Of a stretch of DNA of 64,000 nt, positions 34,237 through 43,289 are shown one piece after another (positions within the stretch are counted from its first letter, which is position 1; each line of letters begins with the position of its first letter). The DNA is from Bacteriovoracaceae bacterium (GTDB lineage: Bacteria; Bdellovibrionota; Bacteriovoracia; Bacteriovoracales; Bacteriovoracaceae). The translations under genes and the position numbers were made by a program. The notes below the pieces were generated by a model. It had not been told where the DNA came from and searched no databases. It saw only the letters and a list, made by a program, of their open reading frames with translations. Location of the stretch: positions 1-64,000 of the forward strand of contig JAIEMA010000016.1 of assembly GCA_019752535.1 (NCBI GenBank), in the 5' to 3' direction.

Positions 34237-35034
34237 ATGCGCTTGCTGCTCATTTTATTTCTTATTGTTTCCTGTTCAAAAAAAGATGTTCGCTCATCAA
34301 GTCTTGGAACAAATCCTAACGAAAAAACGCAGTTTTATTTTTCAACAGCAACTTCTCTAACTGTTGAAGTTGCCTATGAGTCTGGGCATGAGCCATTTGC
34401 TGAAGGAACGACTATTACTCAAGGTGGTAATACCAATTCGATCTGGCAGATTTTAGATGAAAATCTCAATGCGCTCTTTCAAGGCCGCTCGACTTTACCG
34501 GTGATCACTGTGCCAAAGAAGCTGGCAGATATGAAAGAGATTCCCGACCAAAGCAAAACATCATGGACGGTGAGTGATATTATGTCACTGGCTTCCCGCT
34601 ATCGCACGAATCAATCGACTCAGACTCATACTTATTTTTGGGTGATTTTTCTTGGTGGGCATTTTAATGATGGGACTCAAGATCTAGCCACTACGATCGG
34701 TGTCTCGGTGGGTGGGACAACGGTCATCGCCATTTTCAAAGACGTTGTGAATTCTACTGGTAACAATCCGGGTGGGATCGTTCCTCGCTATGTCGAGCAA
34801 TCAACAATCGTTCATGAAATCGGTCACGCTTTGGGATTAGTGAATAACGGACTCCCAATGCAGGAGTCACACCAAGACGATGCGCATGGGCATCACTGCA
34901 ATAATCCTAATTGTGTGATGTACTGGCTCAATGAGGGCAAATCCGACATGATTCAATTTGCGATTCGAATGAGCACTTCAGGGAGTGTCATCATGTGGGA
35001 TCAGAAATGTTTAGAGGATGCGAGAAAGTTTTAA
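34237..35034 (+). CDS. Metzincin-like metalloprotease lipoprotein
   Basis: A 265-residue lipoprotein; lipobox LIVSC places the lipidated Cys at residue 13. Near residue 192 it has HEIGHALGLVNNG followed about 14 residues later by further histidines (SHQDDAHGHH) and then CVMYW, which fits a metzincin zinc site with a Met-turn. A Cys pair (HHCNNPNC) lies between. The family is not one I can name with certainty; it is nearest in style to short matrixin-like bacterial proteases. The gene is convergent with the reductase gene downstream and overlaps it by 4 bases. Confidence 0.75.
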   Translation: MRLLLILFLIVSCSKKDVRSSSLGTNPNEKTQFYFSTATSLTVEVAYESGHEPFAEGTTITQGGNTNSIWQILDENLNALFQGRSTLPVITVPKKLADMKEIPDQSKTSWTVSDIMSLASRYRTNQSTQTHTYFWVIFLGGHFNDGTQDLATTIGVSVGGTTVIAIFKDVVNSTGNNPGGIVPRYVEQSTIVHEIGHALGLVNNGLPMQESHQDDAHGHHCNNPNCVMYWLNEGKSDMIQFAIRMSTSGSVIMWDQKCLEDARKF

Positions 35035-35987
35035 CTTTTACTTAGCTCTTCTAGTTGAGGGACTTTCAAATTTAATTTCTTACCAGTCAAAATAAGGTCA
35101 TTTAAGTTTTTATTCATTTGTGGTTCCACTTTCGTGAAATGGACACTGAGATATTTCTCTAAATCAAAAGGCATGATGAAGAGGCATAATTTTATTAAAA
35201 TTCGAAGAAAATATCGATTGATCAAAAATTGAATAGGGGGAGTACGAACGGAAAATTTCTTAGCAGAAATCAAAAAAGCCTCTTTTAAAGCGCTAACGAA
35301 GAGATCAGCAGTGACTTGCGTTTGAAATGAGTTGAGTTTCCATTTTGCTCTTCTAAGCACTACAACAAAAACTAATAAAAAAGATCCTGCGAACTCAACG
35401 GCTGCTGGATTTTTAAATATATCTTTTCCGATAGCAGGGAATCCTGATTTTTTTAGAATTTTTACCAGAGGACTTACTCGTCTATCCTCTCCATCAAATG
35501 GTGACTTAGTGAAGGGGGGAAGCCAAAAAGCGACACCCTTCTCGATAGGGCCATTCTTATCAAGAGGAGTATAAAAAGCAATAAGCGTGATCACACCTGA
35601 AATAAGAGAAGCTAAGGGGAAATACTTTTTAAATTCATTAAAATCATTCTCTACTGGCTGAAGTGAAATGATGCTGGCCTCTTTATTAATTAAGGTCGCA
35701 AATTCAGAAAACCATGGAGTGTAAAGGGCATCGGAGGGAATAGTAAAAACAACAGCATCCCAAAGATGTGACTTAATTTCAGCATTGTGAGAGAGAACTT
35801 TAGGTGAACTCAACTTGAGAGGCTTTGGCTTTTTAGATTTATTGAGAGGAAAGAGAGTGAAGCCCTCTTTTATTAATTCATCCCTATATTTTTCTTTAAC
35901 ATAGAAGTAGACGTCGGCTCCTCCCCATTGAAAGTGACATCCATAAACCTGACCGACAGTACCAGCACCAACAATAAGTATCTTCAT
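35031..35987 (-). CDS. Ketopantoate reductase (ApbA/PanE)-like protein
   Basis: A 318-residue protein with an N-terminal NAD(P)-binding Rossmann fold (MKILIVGAGTVGQVYGCHF, GxGxxG). The rest resembles ApbA/PanE weakly: the typical active-site Lys/Asn/Glu pattern is not clear, so enzymatic activity on ketopantoate is uncertain. The start ATG lies 2 bases after the sbcC stop, so it is the third gene of the sbcDC transcript; the functional link is not obvious. Confidence 0.7.
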   Translation of the reverse strand: MKILIVGAGTVGQVYGCHFQWGGADVYFYVKEKYRDELIKEGFTLFPLNKSKKPKPLKLSSPKVLSHNAEIKSHLWDAVVFTIPSDALYTPWFSEFATLINKEASIISLQPVENDFNEFKKYFPLASLISGVITLIAFYTPLDKNGPIEKGVAFWLPPFTKSPFDGEDRRVSPLVKILKKSGFPAIGKDIFKNPAAVEFAGSFLLVFVVVLRRAKWKLNSFQTQVTADLFVSALKEAFLISAKKFSVRTPPIQFLINRYFLRILIKLCLFIMPFDLEKYLSVHFTKVEPQMNKNLNDLILTGKKLNLKVPQLEELSKS

Positions 35988-35989
35988 GA

Positions 35990-38900
35990 TCAATTCCAAA
36001 CCACATCAATGGTAGAGCTTCCCTTAGAATCTTTTTTCAAACGTAAATTCATCGGAAGGCGAGTTGAGAGTGATTTCACATGGGTGATGAGTCCAATTTG
36101 TTTTCCGCGCGAGCGCACTTGCTGAAGCATTTCCATGACATCTTCAAGTGAGTCTTCATCCAATGTTCCGAATCCTTCATCAATAAAGAAGCTTTCAATA
36201 TCCGCCCTTCCGCGGGCCATCTCTGCGAGCGCAAGGGCCATCGCTAGAGAAACCATGAAAGTCTCACCACCGGAGAGCGTAGAGACTTTGCGAATCAGGC
36301 CATCTCTCCAACGGTCAATGATCCAGAACTCTGGAACGAGTTTACCTTTACGAGAATTGTGCTGAATTTCATAGCGACCAGAGCAGAGCTTTTGAAGCTC
36401 AACATTGGTTTGTTGAATGAGGGCCGACTCAACAAGTGAGAGCACATAGGTGCGCATGTCATCTTGGCCTAATACATCGAGAAGCCTCTTCCAGCGATTG
36501 GCTTCTTGCTGCGCCTTTTTTTGCTCGTTTTCAAATATGGCCTTCTTCTCTTGGCGCTTTTCATCCTCTTGTAAAAGAGTTTTAAGTCTTCCTAACTCAC
36601 TGGTGACACTTAAGAGAAGTTCGTTTTCCTTCTCAATCTCAAGGTTCACTTCATTAAGTAGTGGGGAGAGCACGTGTGTGGCTTCTTGGATTTGAACTTC
36701 TATCTTTCTTGTTTGATTCATGCGAGAGAGAAGTTCTGCAAACATTAACTCTAACTGCTGAAGCTGCTCTTGGATTCTTCCGAGATTTGAGCGTGACTCA
36801 GAGAGGGTTGATTCTTTTTGGCGATGCTCTTGCTGAAGTAATTGATCTTTAGCCGTGAAATCTCTCCATTGATCGAGCTTCCCCTTAAGAATAATTGAGG
36901 GGGAGAGGCTTGGGTAAGATTGCAGAATTACTTTTTTACGATTTTCGGTATCCGATTTAAGTTCACTGACCTCTTTGGCCAACTGGGAGACTTCGTCTTC
37001 TAAGCGCTTCAAATCCAGGAGGATTTCATCCTTTTGAGCTTGAAGTTTGTCGATAGTTTGTTTTTGTGTAGCGATATCTTTTAGATTCTCTTTCTCTTTT
37101 AAAAGTTGAGAGTAGAGAGATTCACTCCATACCACCTCGACCTGAACTATCTTGCTCAATCCTTTGAGTTGAAGAGATCTCTGAAGTGAGAGTTCTTCAA
37201 GACTCTTTTGAAGTGGAATCAGTTTTTCTTGAAGTTTGCTCCACTGAAGCCTTGAGCTCTCAAGTCTTTTCTGGATTTGATCTCTTTGATTTTCAGAAAG
37301 GGTGATGGCTTCATGGAGGGAATCAAGCTTTTTAAGTTCCGTCTCATCAAATGAGTCATCTATTTTTATCTCGCTTAATCTTTTCTCCAAAGATTGAATT
37401 TGTATTTCAGTCTTTTGGTATTTCATTTCAAGTTTCTTTAAAATCTCACTCTCAAGTGGCTCACTGGGCTTGCTCCACTCAGTCTTCATGATCCCTAGCT
37501 GCGTTGAAGGAATGGCTTGCAGGCAGTAGGGGCACTCTTTATCAGAGTGCGGATGAGATTTTAAGACTTCAATAGCTTCACGAAGCTTTTGATTTTCAAT
37601 CTTCAATCGTAGCGATTCTAGTTTGGGCACTAATTCTTGAATCTCGCTTTTGAGGGGAGAGAGCTCTTTGTGGATTTTTTCACTCTCTTCTTTATGCATC
37701 TTTTGGCGAGTCAGGTTAATACTCATTTCACGCAACAGAGAAGTCCGCTCACTTGTCGTGAGTCGCTTCCAAGAGTCAGGCATAAGAGCGAGATTTTTTT
37801 CAATGGAATTTTTAAAAGTACTCTCTTCTCGGGCAAGCTCTTTGCCGGTCTCAGTGATGTTCTCCATCTGCTCTTTTATAGACTTAATCTCTTGTCCCTT
37901 TAGAGGGATATTGCGCTCAAGAGACTCCCATGTGGCCCAATCGATTTGATTGGTGTCTGAGAGTTGTGGCCATTGTCTCATGTCATTAAGAAGAGATAAT
38001 TTCTTTTTTGATTGATCCAGATCAAGACTTAAAGACTCAAGACGCTTTCTGAAAGTTCCCTCGCGGACTCTCTTCTCTTCGAGCTGACGAGTTTTCTCCG
38101 AGAGTTTCGTTTCTTGAAGAGTGATGGCCTGAGCTTCAAGGTCATCGCTTTCGAGCTTTGGACGTTCTTTTTCAAATGCAGCTTCAAATTTTTTTAATTC
38201 ATCATGATGCTCACGCCATTTGGACATGGCCGCATTGTTTTCATTGGTTTTCTCTTTTAAGATCTCTTGAGATTGTAGCAAGCGTGATTGAGCTTCTAAA
38301 TGTTTTTGTGAAAATGTTTTGAGCTCCTCAATCCCTTGAGACCAAGGTCTGAGTTTTTTTAGTTTCTCAGAACTTAAAAGATGCGAGTCTTCATATTTTT
38401 TAATTTGTTGCTTGGCCGCTTCGACATCAAAAAGTGTTTCTTCTTTTAGGCTATGGACTTGGACATCTAAGCGCTGAAGTTTCTCTTGATTGGATTCCCA
38501 TTTTTTCCTCGCAATACCACCCACCGCTTCAAGATTGTCGCTTGGATAGAGACGCTCAAGAATGTCTCGCCGCTCAGAAAAACTGGCCGTTAAAAAACGA
38601 GCAAATTCACCTTGATTTAAAATGACACATTTTGAAAACTGATCAAAATCCATTGATAGGATTTGTTCAGGATTTGAATCGAGGACACGGGGTTCAGCAT
38701 CATCAAAGAGCTGGTAGAAGAATCTCTCTGTCCTGGGATTTGAGAGTGGGTCTCCATTTTTCTTTCGAACTGTAGTACTCCACTTGGCCAAATGCTTATG
38801 GCCTCTGACTGAAAAGATGAGATCAATGCTGGCATCTCTTTCACCAAGGCTTACGATATCAGATTGGATCAATTGTCTTTTATAAATCTTTCCATAGAGA

Positions 38901-39052
38901 GCAAGGGAGATAGCATTTAAGAGAGTTGATTTTCCGGCACCAGTCTCTCCAGTAATCGCGAAGAGGTCTTGGCCTGAGAGGACATCAAAATCAACGGTGT
39001 GCTCGCCTCGAAGAGAGGCAAGGTTTTTAATTTTAAGCTGATGGAGGCGCAT
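35990..39052 (-). CDS. sbcC: Exonuclease subunit SbcC
   Basis: A 1020-residue SMC-like ATPase of the SbcCD (Mre11-Rad50) nuclease that opens hairpins and processes DNA ends. Walker A is TGETGAGKSTLLNAI (about 34-48); a long coiled coil follows, with the zinc hook CPYC near residue 508; the ABC signature TLSGGETFMVSLA and Walker B FFIDEGFGTLDED are in the C-terminal lobe. Length is typical. The start overlaps the sbcD end by 20 bases, as is common for this pair. Confidence 0.95.
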   Translation of the reverse strand: MRLHQLKIKNLASLRGEHTVDFDVLSGQDLFAITGETGAGKSTLLNAISLALYGKIYKRQLIQSDIVSLGERDASIDLIFSVRGHKHLAKWSTTVRKKNGDPLSNPRTERFFYQLFDDAEPRVLDSNPEQILSMDFDQFSKCVILNQGEFARFLTASFSERRDILERLYPSDNLEAVGGIARKKWESNQEKLQRLDVQVHSLKEETLFDVEAAKQQIKKYEDSHLLSSEKLKKLRPWSQGIEELKTFSQKHLEAQSRLLQSQEILKEKTNENNAAMSKWREHHDELKKFEAAFEKERPKLESDDLEAQAITLQETKLSEKTRQLEEKRVREGTFRKRLESLSLDLDQSKKKLSLLNDMRQWPQLSDTNQIDWATWESLERNIPLKGQEIKSIKEQMENITETGKELAREESTFKNSIEKNLALMPDSWKRLTTSERTSLLREMSINLTRQKMHKEESEKIHKELSPLKSEIQELVPKLESLRLKIENQKLREAIEVLKSHPHSDKECPYCLQAIPSTQLGIMKTEWSKPSEPLESEILKKLEMKYQKTEIQIQSLEKRLSEIKIDDSFDETELKKLDSLHEAITLSENQRDQIQKRLESSRLQWSKLQEKLIPLQKSLEELSLQRSLQLKGLSKIVQVEVVWSESLYSQLLKEKENLKDIATQKQTIDKLQAQKDEILLDLKRLEDEVSQLAKEVSELKSDTENRKKVILQSYPSLSPSIILKGKLDQWRDFTAKDQLLQQEHRQKESTLSESRSNLGRIQEQLQQLELMFAELLSRMNQTRKIEVQIQEATHVLSPLLNEVNLEIEKENELLLSVTSELGRLKTLLQEDEKRQEKKAIFENEQKKAQQEANRWKRLLDVLGQDDMRTYVLSLVESALIQQTNVELQKLCSGRYEIQHNSRKGKLVPEFWIIDRWRDGLIRKVSTLSGGETFMVSLAMALALAEMARGRADIESFFIDEGFGTLDEDSLEDVMEMLQQVRSRGKQIGLITHVKSLSTRLPMNLRLKKDSKGSSTIDVVWN

Positions 39053-40226
39053 GGCGTGCTTCCTCCCATAAAAGTTTCATATCTTGAGTGAGCTCTGTGG
39101 GAACGGCCTCTTCTTCAGGAAATTTTGTGAGATAGAAAGATGAAAAAAGTTCTTCCGGAGTGAGACTTAATAGCTCAGTCCAGCTCTCTGTTGAGTCTTC
39201 TTTCTTTTCATTCATAAATTCAGGAACGATGCCTAAAAGATTCAATCCTAGCTCATCGGCTTTAAGACGAATCTCTTCCATAAGTCCGGCCACTGGAGCT
39301 TTGAGTTTTATATACATTTCACAGGCCGCAGGAAGTTCACTCTGTTTTAAGTTCTCTAGAGCACTTGACCAGCTCTCTTCTGTGACATGAAGTGAAGCTA
39401 AAGTCCGATGAGTTGTTAGTGGAATGAGTGAATGGTGAAAGCGTCCAGAATTTTCAAACTCTAGAAGATTTAGAGTTTTTGGCGCAGTCTCTGAAAAGCG
39501 CATCGCTATTGGTGAGCCACTATAGCGCACAAGGGGCTTCTCTTTCTTAAGTGTTTGAGGTTTATGAATGTGTCCTAAGGCCGCATAGTCAAACTGGGAG
39601 ATCCATTCAAGGGGAATGCTATCCAGTCCTGAGAGAGCGAGAGCTTGCTCTGAGCCAGCAGCTTCATACAGGCCAAAGAGATGATGAGCGAGAAGTATTT
39701 TCGCTTTAGTTTCAGGATGAGGATTTGTCCCAAGAAAGCGCTTAATAATCTTTTGCGTCCAATCATCTTGAGTAACGTCCTCATCTCGCTTCCATGGGGC
39801 AATTTCATGGTGGCGAAAATAAGGAAGCAGGCAGAGAGAGAGGAAATCTTTTGAGTCTTTGAATGGAAGTTTCGCCCAGTGTTCTGATTCATCTTCACGG
39901 ATTCCTCCATAAAAATGAATCAACTCTTTATTGATGAGAGATGTCGGTGCATCAAGCAGTGTGGCCGAATCGTGATTGCCACCAATGAGCCAAAGATGAG
40001 TTGTTCCAAGCGAAGTGAGTTCAGAAACAAAATCATAAAAAAGTTTAAGGGCTTTATGAGGAGGTTGAGGGACGTCAAAAATATCACCGGCAACAAGAAG
40101 ATGATCAATTTTTTCATTTTTGATGATTGAGACGAGTTCTTGGAGAAACTTCTCTTGTTCAGGAAGTCTCTCCATGCGAAAGAGTTTTTTTCCAAGATGC
40201 CAGTCAGATGTGTGGAGCAGTTTCAT
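39033..40226 (-). CDS. sbcD: Exonuclease subunit SbcD
   Basis: A 397-residue Mre11-type metallophosphoesterase. The metal-binding motifs are in order: HTSDWHLGK, VAGDIFDVPQPP, IGGNHDS, LLAHHLFG and ALGHIHKPQ. The C-terminal capping and SbcC-binding part follows. An AAGGGG ribosome binding site precedes the ATG. Together with the overlapping sbcC gene it forms the complete SbcCD complex. Confidence 0.95.
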   Translation of the reverse strand: MKLLHTSDWHLGKKLFRMERLPEQEKFLQELVSIIKNEKIDHLLVAGDIFDVPQPPHKALKLFYDFVSELTSLGTTHLWLIGGNHDSATLLDAPTSLINKELIHFYGGIREDESEHWAKLPFKDSKDFLSLCLLPYFRHHEIAPWKRDEDVTQDDWTQKIIKRFLGTNPHPETKAKILLAHHLFGLYEAAGSEQALALSGLDSIPLEWISQFDYAALGHIHKPQTLKKEKPLVRYSGSPIAMRFSETAPKTLNLLEFENSGRFHHSLIPLTTHRTLASLHVTEESWSSALENLKQSELPAACEMYIKLKAPVAGLMEEIRLKADELGLNLLGIVPEFMNEKKEDSTESWTELLSLTPEELFSSFYLTKFPEEEAVPTELTQDMKLLWEEARHAPPSA

Positions 40227-40241
40227 GACGGCCCCTTAAGT

Positions 40242-41768
40242 TTAGGATTGTGGAGGTCGGTTTGGATTGCCGCCGCCACCTGGGCCGCCTCGTCCACCAC
40301 CGCCGCGTCTTCTGCGTCTTCCTCCACCGCCACCACCATTATTGTTGTTATGCTGTGGCTGCCTAGGACCTTGGTTGTTATGTTGAGGGCGAGGGCGCTG
40401 ATCACGATTTTGGTTATGATTATCTACGCGTTGAGGAGTGGGAGCTGGTAATGATTCGCTCTCTTCTTCATTTCCTTCATCATCTTCTTCTGAATCTTCA
40501 TCATCATCGTCATCAAGAATTTCATCCTCAGGCACGACGTATTGAATTTCATCTTCTTCGTCAGGCATGATTTTACGACGAGCATTGGCTTCTTCTGGCT
40601 CCTGAACTTCTGGTAAAGACCAATCAAGAGTGGTTGCACCGAAGAGATCTTGAAAAATCTTATCTGCAAAACCTTTCGCGCTCTCTTTGGCTTCTTTTAC
40701 ATCTATTTCGTATTGAGCGGCTTTTTCGGCCAGCACTCGATCAATACCGATGACCGTTTTTGAATTGTCTGTGATGCCATTTTCAAAATATTTTGGAATC
40801 TCAAGACCTTCAGCGAGACCATCCCACATGTCGGCGACATAACGGCGAATGACTCCATCAGGGGAGATCGTTTCAAATTGCTCTGTTAAAATATGAAGGC
40901 GAACAACTTTTCCAGCATTCCCATCTTTCGTTTTTACAATCGCATTGTCGCGTGGAAGTTTTTTTCTCTTCTCTTGATAAACTTCATCTTCATAAGTGAG
41001 GCAACACTTAAGCTGGCCACAAACACCATTGATCTTTGATGAGTTAAGGGAGAGGTCTTGATTCTTCGCGAGTTTAATTCCCACGTTGCCATACTTCGCC
41101 AGGAAGCTTGAACAACAGAGCTCTCTTCCACAAGGACCTAAACCACCAACTGAAGCGGCACGGTCACGAACAGAAATTTGGCGAAGCTCAATTCGCATTT
41201 TAAGTTCAGAGACCAACTGATGAACCAGGTTTCTGAAATCCACTCGTGTAGGAGCAGTAAAATAGAAGATGGCTTTTTTTCCAAGTGAGGAAAGCTCCAC
41301 TTCAGTGAGGGCCATATCGAGCTGATTCTTTTCTATTAATCGATCCGCAATTTCGCGCAAACGACGCTCTTCCTTGAATTCATCTTCATCCGCTTTGATA
41401 TCTTCAGCGCTCGCCGCTTTGGCAATACTGCGAATCGGGAGAATGCTTTTGTGGAAGAAGACATTGTAGGGAAAGGAGTTCACAAAACCCACGGCCATCC
41501 CGCGATCAGACATCGCTAAAACTTTTTGTCCGAGAGGATAATCGTTGTCGCCAATATAATAGGCTTGGGAGCGGTTATTGCCTGGAAAGCGAACGCGAAC
41601 AAAACGCAAAACTTGATTGTCTTTAAACTCTTTAACCATTTCAGCATCCGCCGCATCGAACTCGTTCAATGCTTCAGGGGCCTCAACATTTTCGTTTAAG
41701 GTTTCTTGTTCGTTCTCGATTATATTTTCTTCCGCTTCTTGCGGAGTGTCGTGTGATGATGAATCCAT
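40242..41768 (-). CDS. ricT: PSP1 / RicT (YaaT) family protein with acidic and Gly/Arg-rich tail
   Basis: A 508-residue protein. The PSP1 domain carries the family's cysteine signature GPCGRELCCSSF (about 215-226) and CGQLKCC (about 254-260), which bind an iron-sulfur cluster in the Bacillus RicT (YaaT) complex controlling RNA processing. After the PSP1 domain an unusual tail is added: an acidic stretch (EDEILDDDDDEDSEEDD), an Asn/Gln/Pro-rich part and a terminal Gly/Arg region (GGRRRRRGGGGRGGPGG). It sits directly behind holB and tmk, the same cluster as in Bacillus. The tail is of low complexity and probably disordered, possibly RNA-binding. Confidence 0.88.
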   Translation of the reverse strand: MDSSSHDTPQEAEENIIENEQETLNENVEAPEALNEFDAADAEMVKEFKDNQVLRFVRVRFPGNNRSQAYYIGDNDYPLGQKVLAMSDRGMAVGFVNSFPYNVFFHKSILPIRSIAKAASAEDIKADEDEFKEERRLREIADRLIEKNQLDMALTEVELSSLGKKAIFYFTAPTRVDFRNLVHQLVSELKMRIELRQISVRDRAASVGGLGPCGRELCCSSFLAKYGNVGIKLAKNQDLSLNSSKINGVCGQLKCCLTYEDEVYQEKRKKLPRDNAIVKTKDGNAGKVVRLHILTEQFETISPDGVIRRYVADMWDGLAEGLEIPKYFENGITDNSKTVIGIDRVLAEKAAQYEIDVKEAKESAKGFADKIFQDLFGATTLDWSLPEVQEPEEANARRKIMPDEEDEIQYVVPEDEILDDDDDEDSEEDDEGNEEESESLPAPTPQRVDNHNQNRDQRPRPQHNNQGPRQPQHNNNNGGGGGGRRRRRGGGGRGGPGGGGNPNRPPQS

Positions 41769-41820
41769 AAAATATCCACTGTTTAGAAGTGGGTTATGGT
41801 CTCTTTCCTAAGAGGAGAAG

Positions 41821-42591
41821 TCAACGGTCAGCGCGGAATCTCGCTTGTAAGTAGGTATGAATCCACTGAAGTCGAACGTTGGCAGATTGGTGAAATGTTT
41901 CCAAACGCTGCCAGTCTTGAGTGAAGGTCAACAATTCCTGTTTTAGGCCAGCATCACCTTCATTTTTTTGCTCATAACTTAGAAGTTCCTGAAAGAGATC
42001 TTCGAGTGGATAGTTTTTTTTCGCTTCCTCTAAAAACTGTGAAAGAGGGTAGCTGGTTTGAAATTTGGGTTTCAATTCGTTCAAAATCTTCAAAGGCTTC
42101 TCTGGGATTTCATTGCACAGCGTGAATTTAACCGCCCGTGAATCTATGGTGGAGAGCAGTTTATGGCCATGAGGATTAAGCCAAAAGAAAGTCACGTCAC
42201 CTTCCGACTCTTCCAAGCTTTTAAGAAGTTTGTTCGCAATGATAGCAGAAACGCGCTCGACATCTTCAACCACGACAAAGCGGCGCTGACTGCTGAGGCC
42301 TCGATAGGAGAGGAAACTTAACAAACTTGAGAAATCCTCAACTCTATAATTTGTCACTTCGTTATCATCATTCAATGGCGGTGAGATCCACAGGAGATCA
42401 GCATCACTGAGAAGATTTTGAGGAATGATCTTGCGAGATTCAATCTCACTCCAGTAGCGGCGAATAAAAGTCTGCGTCCACTCTTTTTGCAATTCGAATT
42501 CGCCCTGACGCCCATTCAAAATATAAAAATGCGCCAACTTCCCTGAAGTCGCTCGTTTTAAAAGTTTTTGCATTAACTCTTGAGGCTTCAA
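41821..42591 (-). CDS. holB: DNA polymerase III delta-prime-like subunit
   Basis: A 256-residue clamp-loader-like protein. The position of the P-loop reads LNGRQGEFELQKEW, without GKT, so ATP binding is unlikely, as in delta-prime subunits. The sensor-like region VVVEDVERVSAIIANKLLKSLEE and FFWLNPHGHKLLSTIDSRAV match the AAA+ clamp loader pattern (LLKxLEEP, TIxSRxQ). It overlaps tmk by 4 bases and is followed by ricT, an order known from other bacteria. Confidence 0.8.
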   Translation of the reverse strand: MKPQELMQKLLKRATSGKLAHFYILNGRQGEFELQKEWTQTFIRRYWSEIESRKIIPQNLLSDADLLWISPPLNDDNEVTNYRVEDFSSLLSFLSYRGLSSQRRFVVVEDVERVSAIIANKLLKSLEESEGDVTFFWLNPHGHKLLSTIDSRAVKFTLCNEIPEKPLKILNELKPKFQTSYPLSQFLEEAKKNYPLEDLFQELLSYEQKNEGDAGLKQELLTFTQDWQRLETFHQSANVRLQWIHTYLQARFRADR

Positions 42592-43268
42592 ACTCTTCCT
42601 CGGGCCGAAAGAATGTTCATGATAGCTTCACTCACAAGCTTCTCTTCTTGATCGGCATTGATACGAACAATACGCTTGGGATAAAGCTGAGCCAGTTTGC
42701 GGTAGCCACTGACGAGTTTTTCTTGGAATTCGACTCTTCTGGATTCGAAATAATCTTTCTCCTGACCTCTGGCCGCTTGGCGCTTGAGAGAGGTTTCGAC
42801 ATCAATATCTAAAAAAAATGTCACGTGTGGAAGAGTGTTAAGCGGAGCAAATTGATGAAGTTGCCAGATCATATCGACGCTTCGGTTTTGCGCCAATGCT
42901 TGATAAACCAAAGTGCTATCAACATAGCGATCCAAAAGAACGATGGCCTTGGGATTTTCAAGAAAAGGGAGAATCTTCTCTTTGAGAAGCTGGGCCCTTG
43001 AAGCTAAGAAAACAAATGTTTCACAAAGGGGATCGAGCTCTTTTTCTTGACCCAAAATTGAACTGCGAAGTTTTTCTCCAAAGCTCGTTCCCCCCGGCTC
43101 GCGCAGTCGCAAAACAGGGCGATCAAGTTTCTTAAAATAATCTTCAAGGATTTGCAGTTGAGTGCTTTTGCCTGAGCCTTCTACTCCTTCAAAACTTAAA
43201 AAAAGTCCGCTCGAAGGAGGGCCAAAGACACTACTAAAATTGGAGAGATCAGATTCTAAAATCACCAA
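42588..43268 (-). CDS. tmk: Thymidylate kinase
   Basis: A 226-residue enzyme that phosphorylates dTMP to dTDP. The P-loop is FEGVEGSGKSTQL (about 28-40), the DR motif is VLLDRYVDSTLVYQA and the lid region is RQAARGQEKDYFE. There is a ~20-residue N-terminal extension before the P-loop without any ATG; the start must be TTG, GTG or ATT near 43268-43262, and no clear ribosome binding site is seen. It is 21 bases downstream of the GYF-domain gene and overlaps holB. Confidence 0.92.
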   Translation of the reverse strand: MVILESDLSNFSSVFGPPSSGLFLSFEGVEGSGKSTQLQILEDYFKKLDRPVLRLREPGGTSFGEKLRSSILGQEKELDPLCETFVFLASRAQLLKEKILPFLENPKAIVLLDRYVDSTLVYQALAQNRSVDMIWQLHQFAPLNTLPHVTFFLDIDVETSLKRQAARGQEKDYFESRRVEFQEKLVSGYRKLAQLYPKRIVRINADQEEKLVSEAIMNILSARGRV

Positions 43269-43289
43269 CGAAGGCTAACAAAGCGTGAC

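Noticed and set aside
40140-40451. Plus-strand frame rich in Ala/Ser/Thr opposite the ricT tail
   Set aside because: It is the antisense of the Gly/Arg-rich low-complexity tail; composition explains the open frame.
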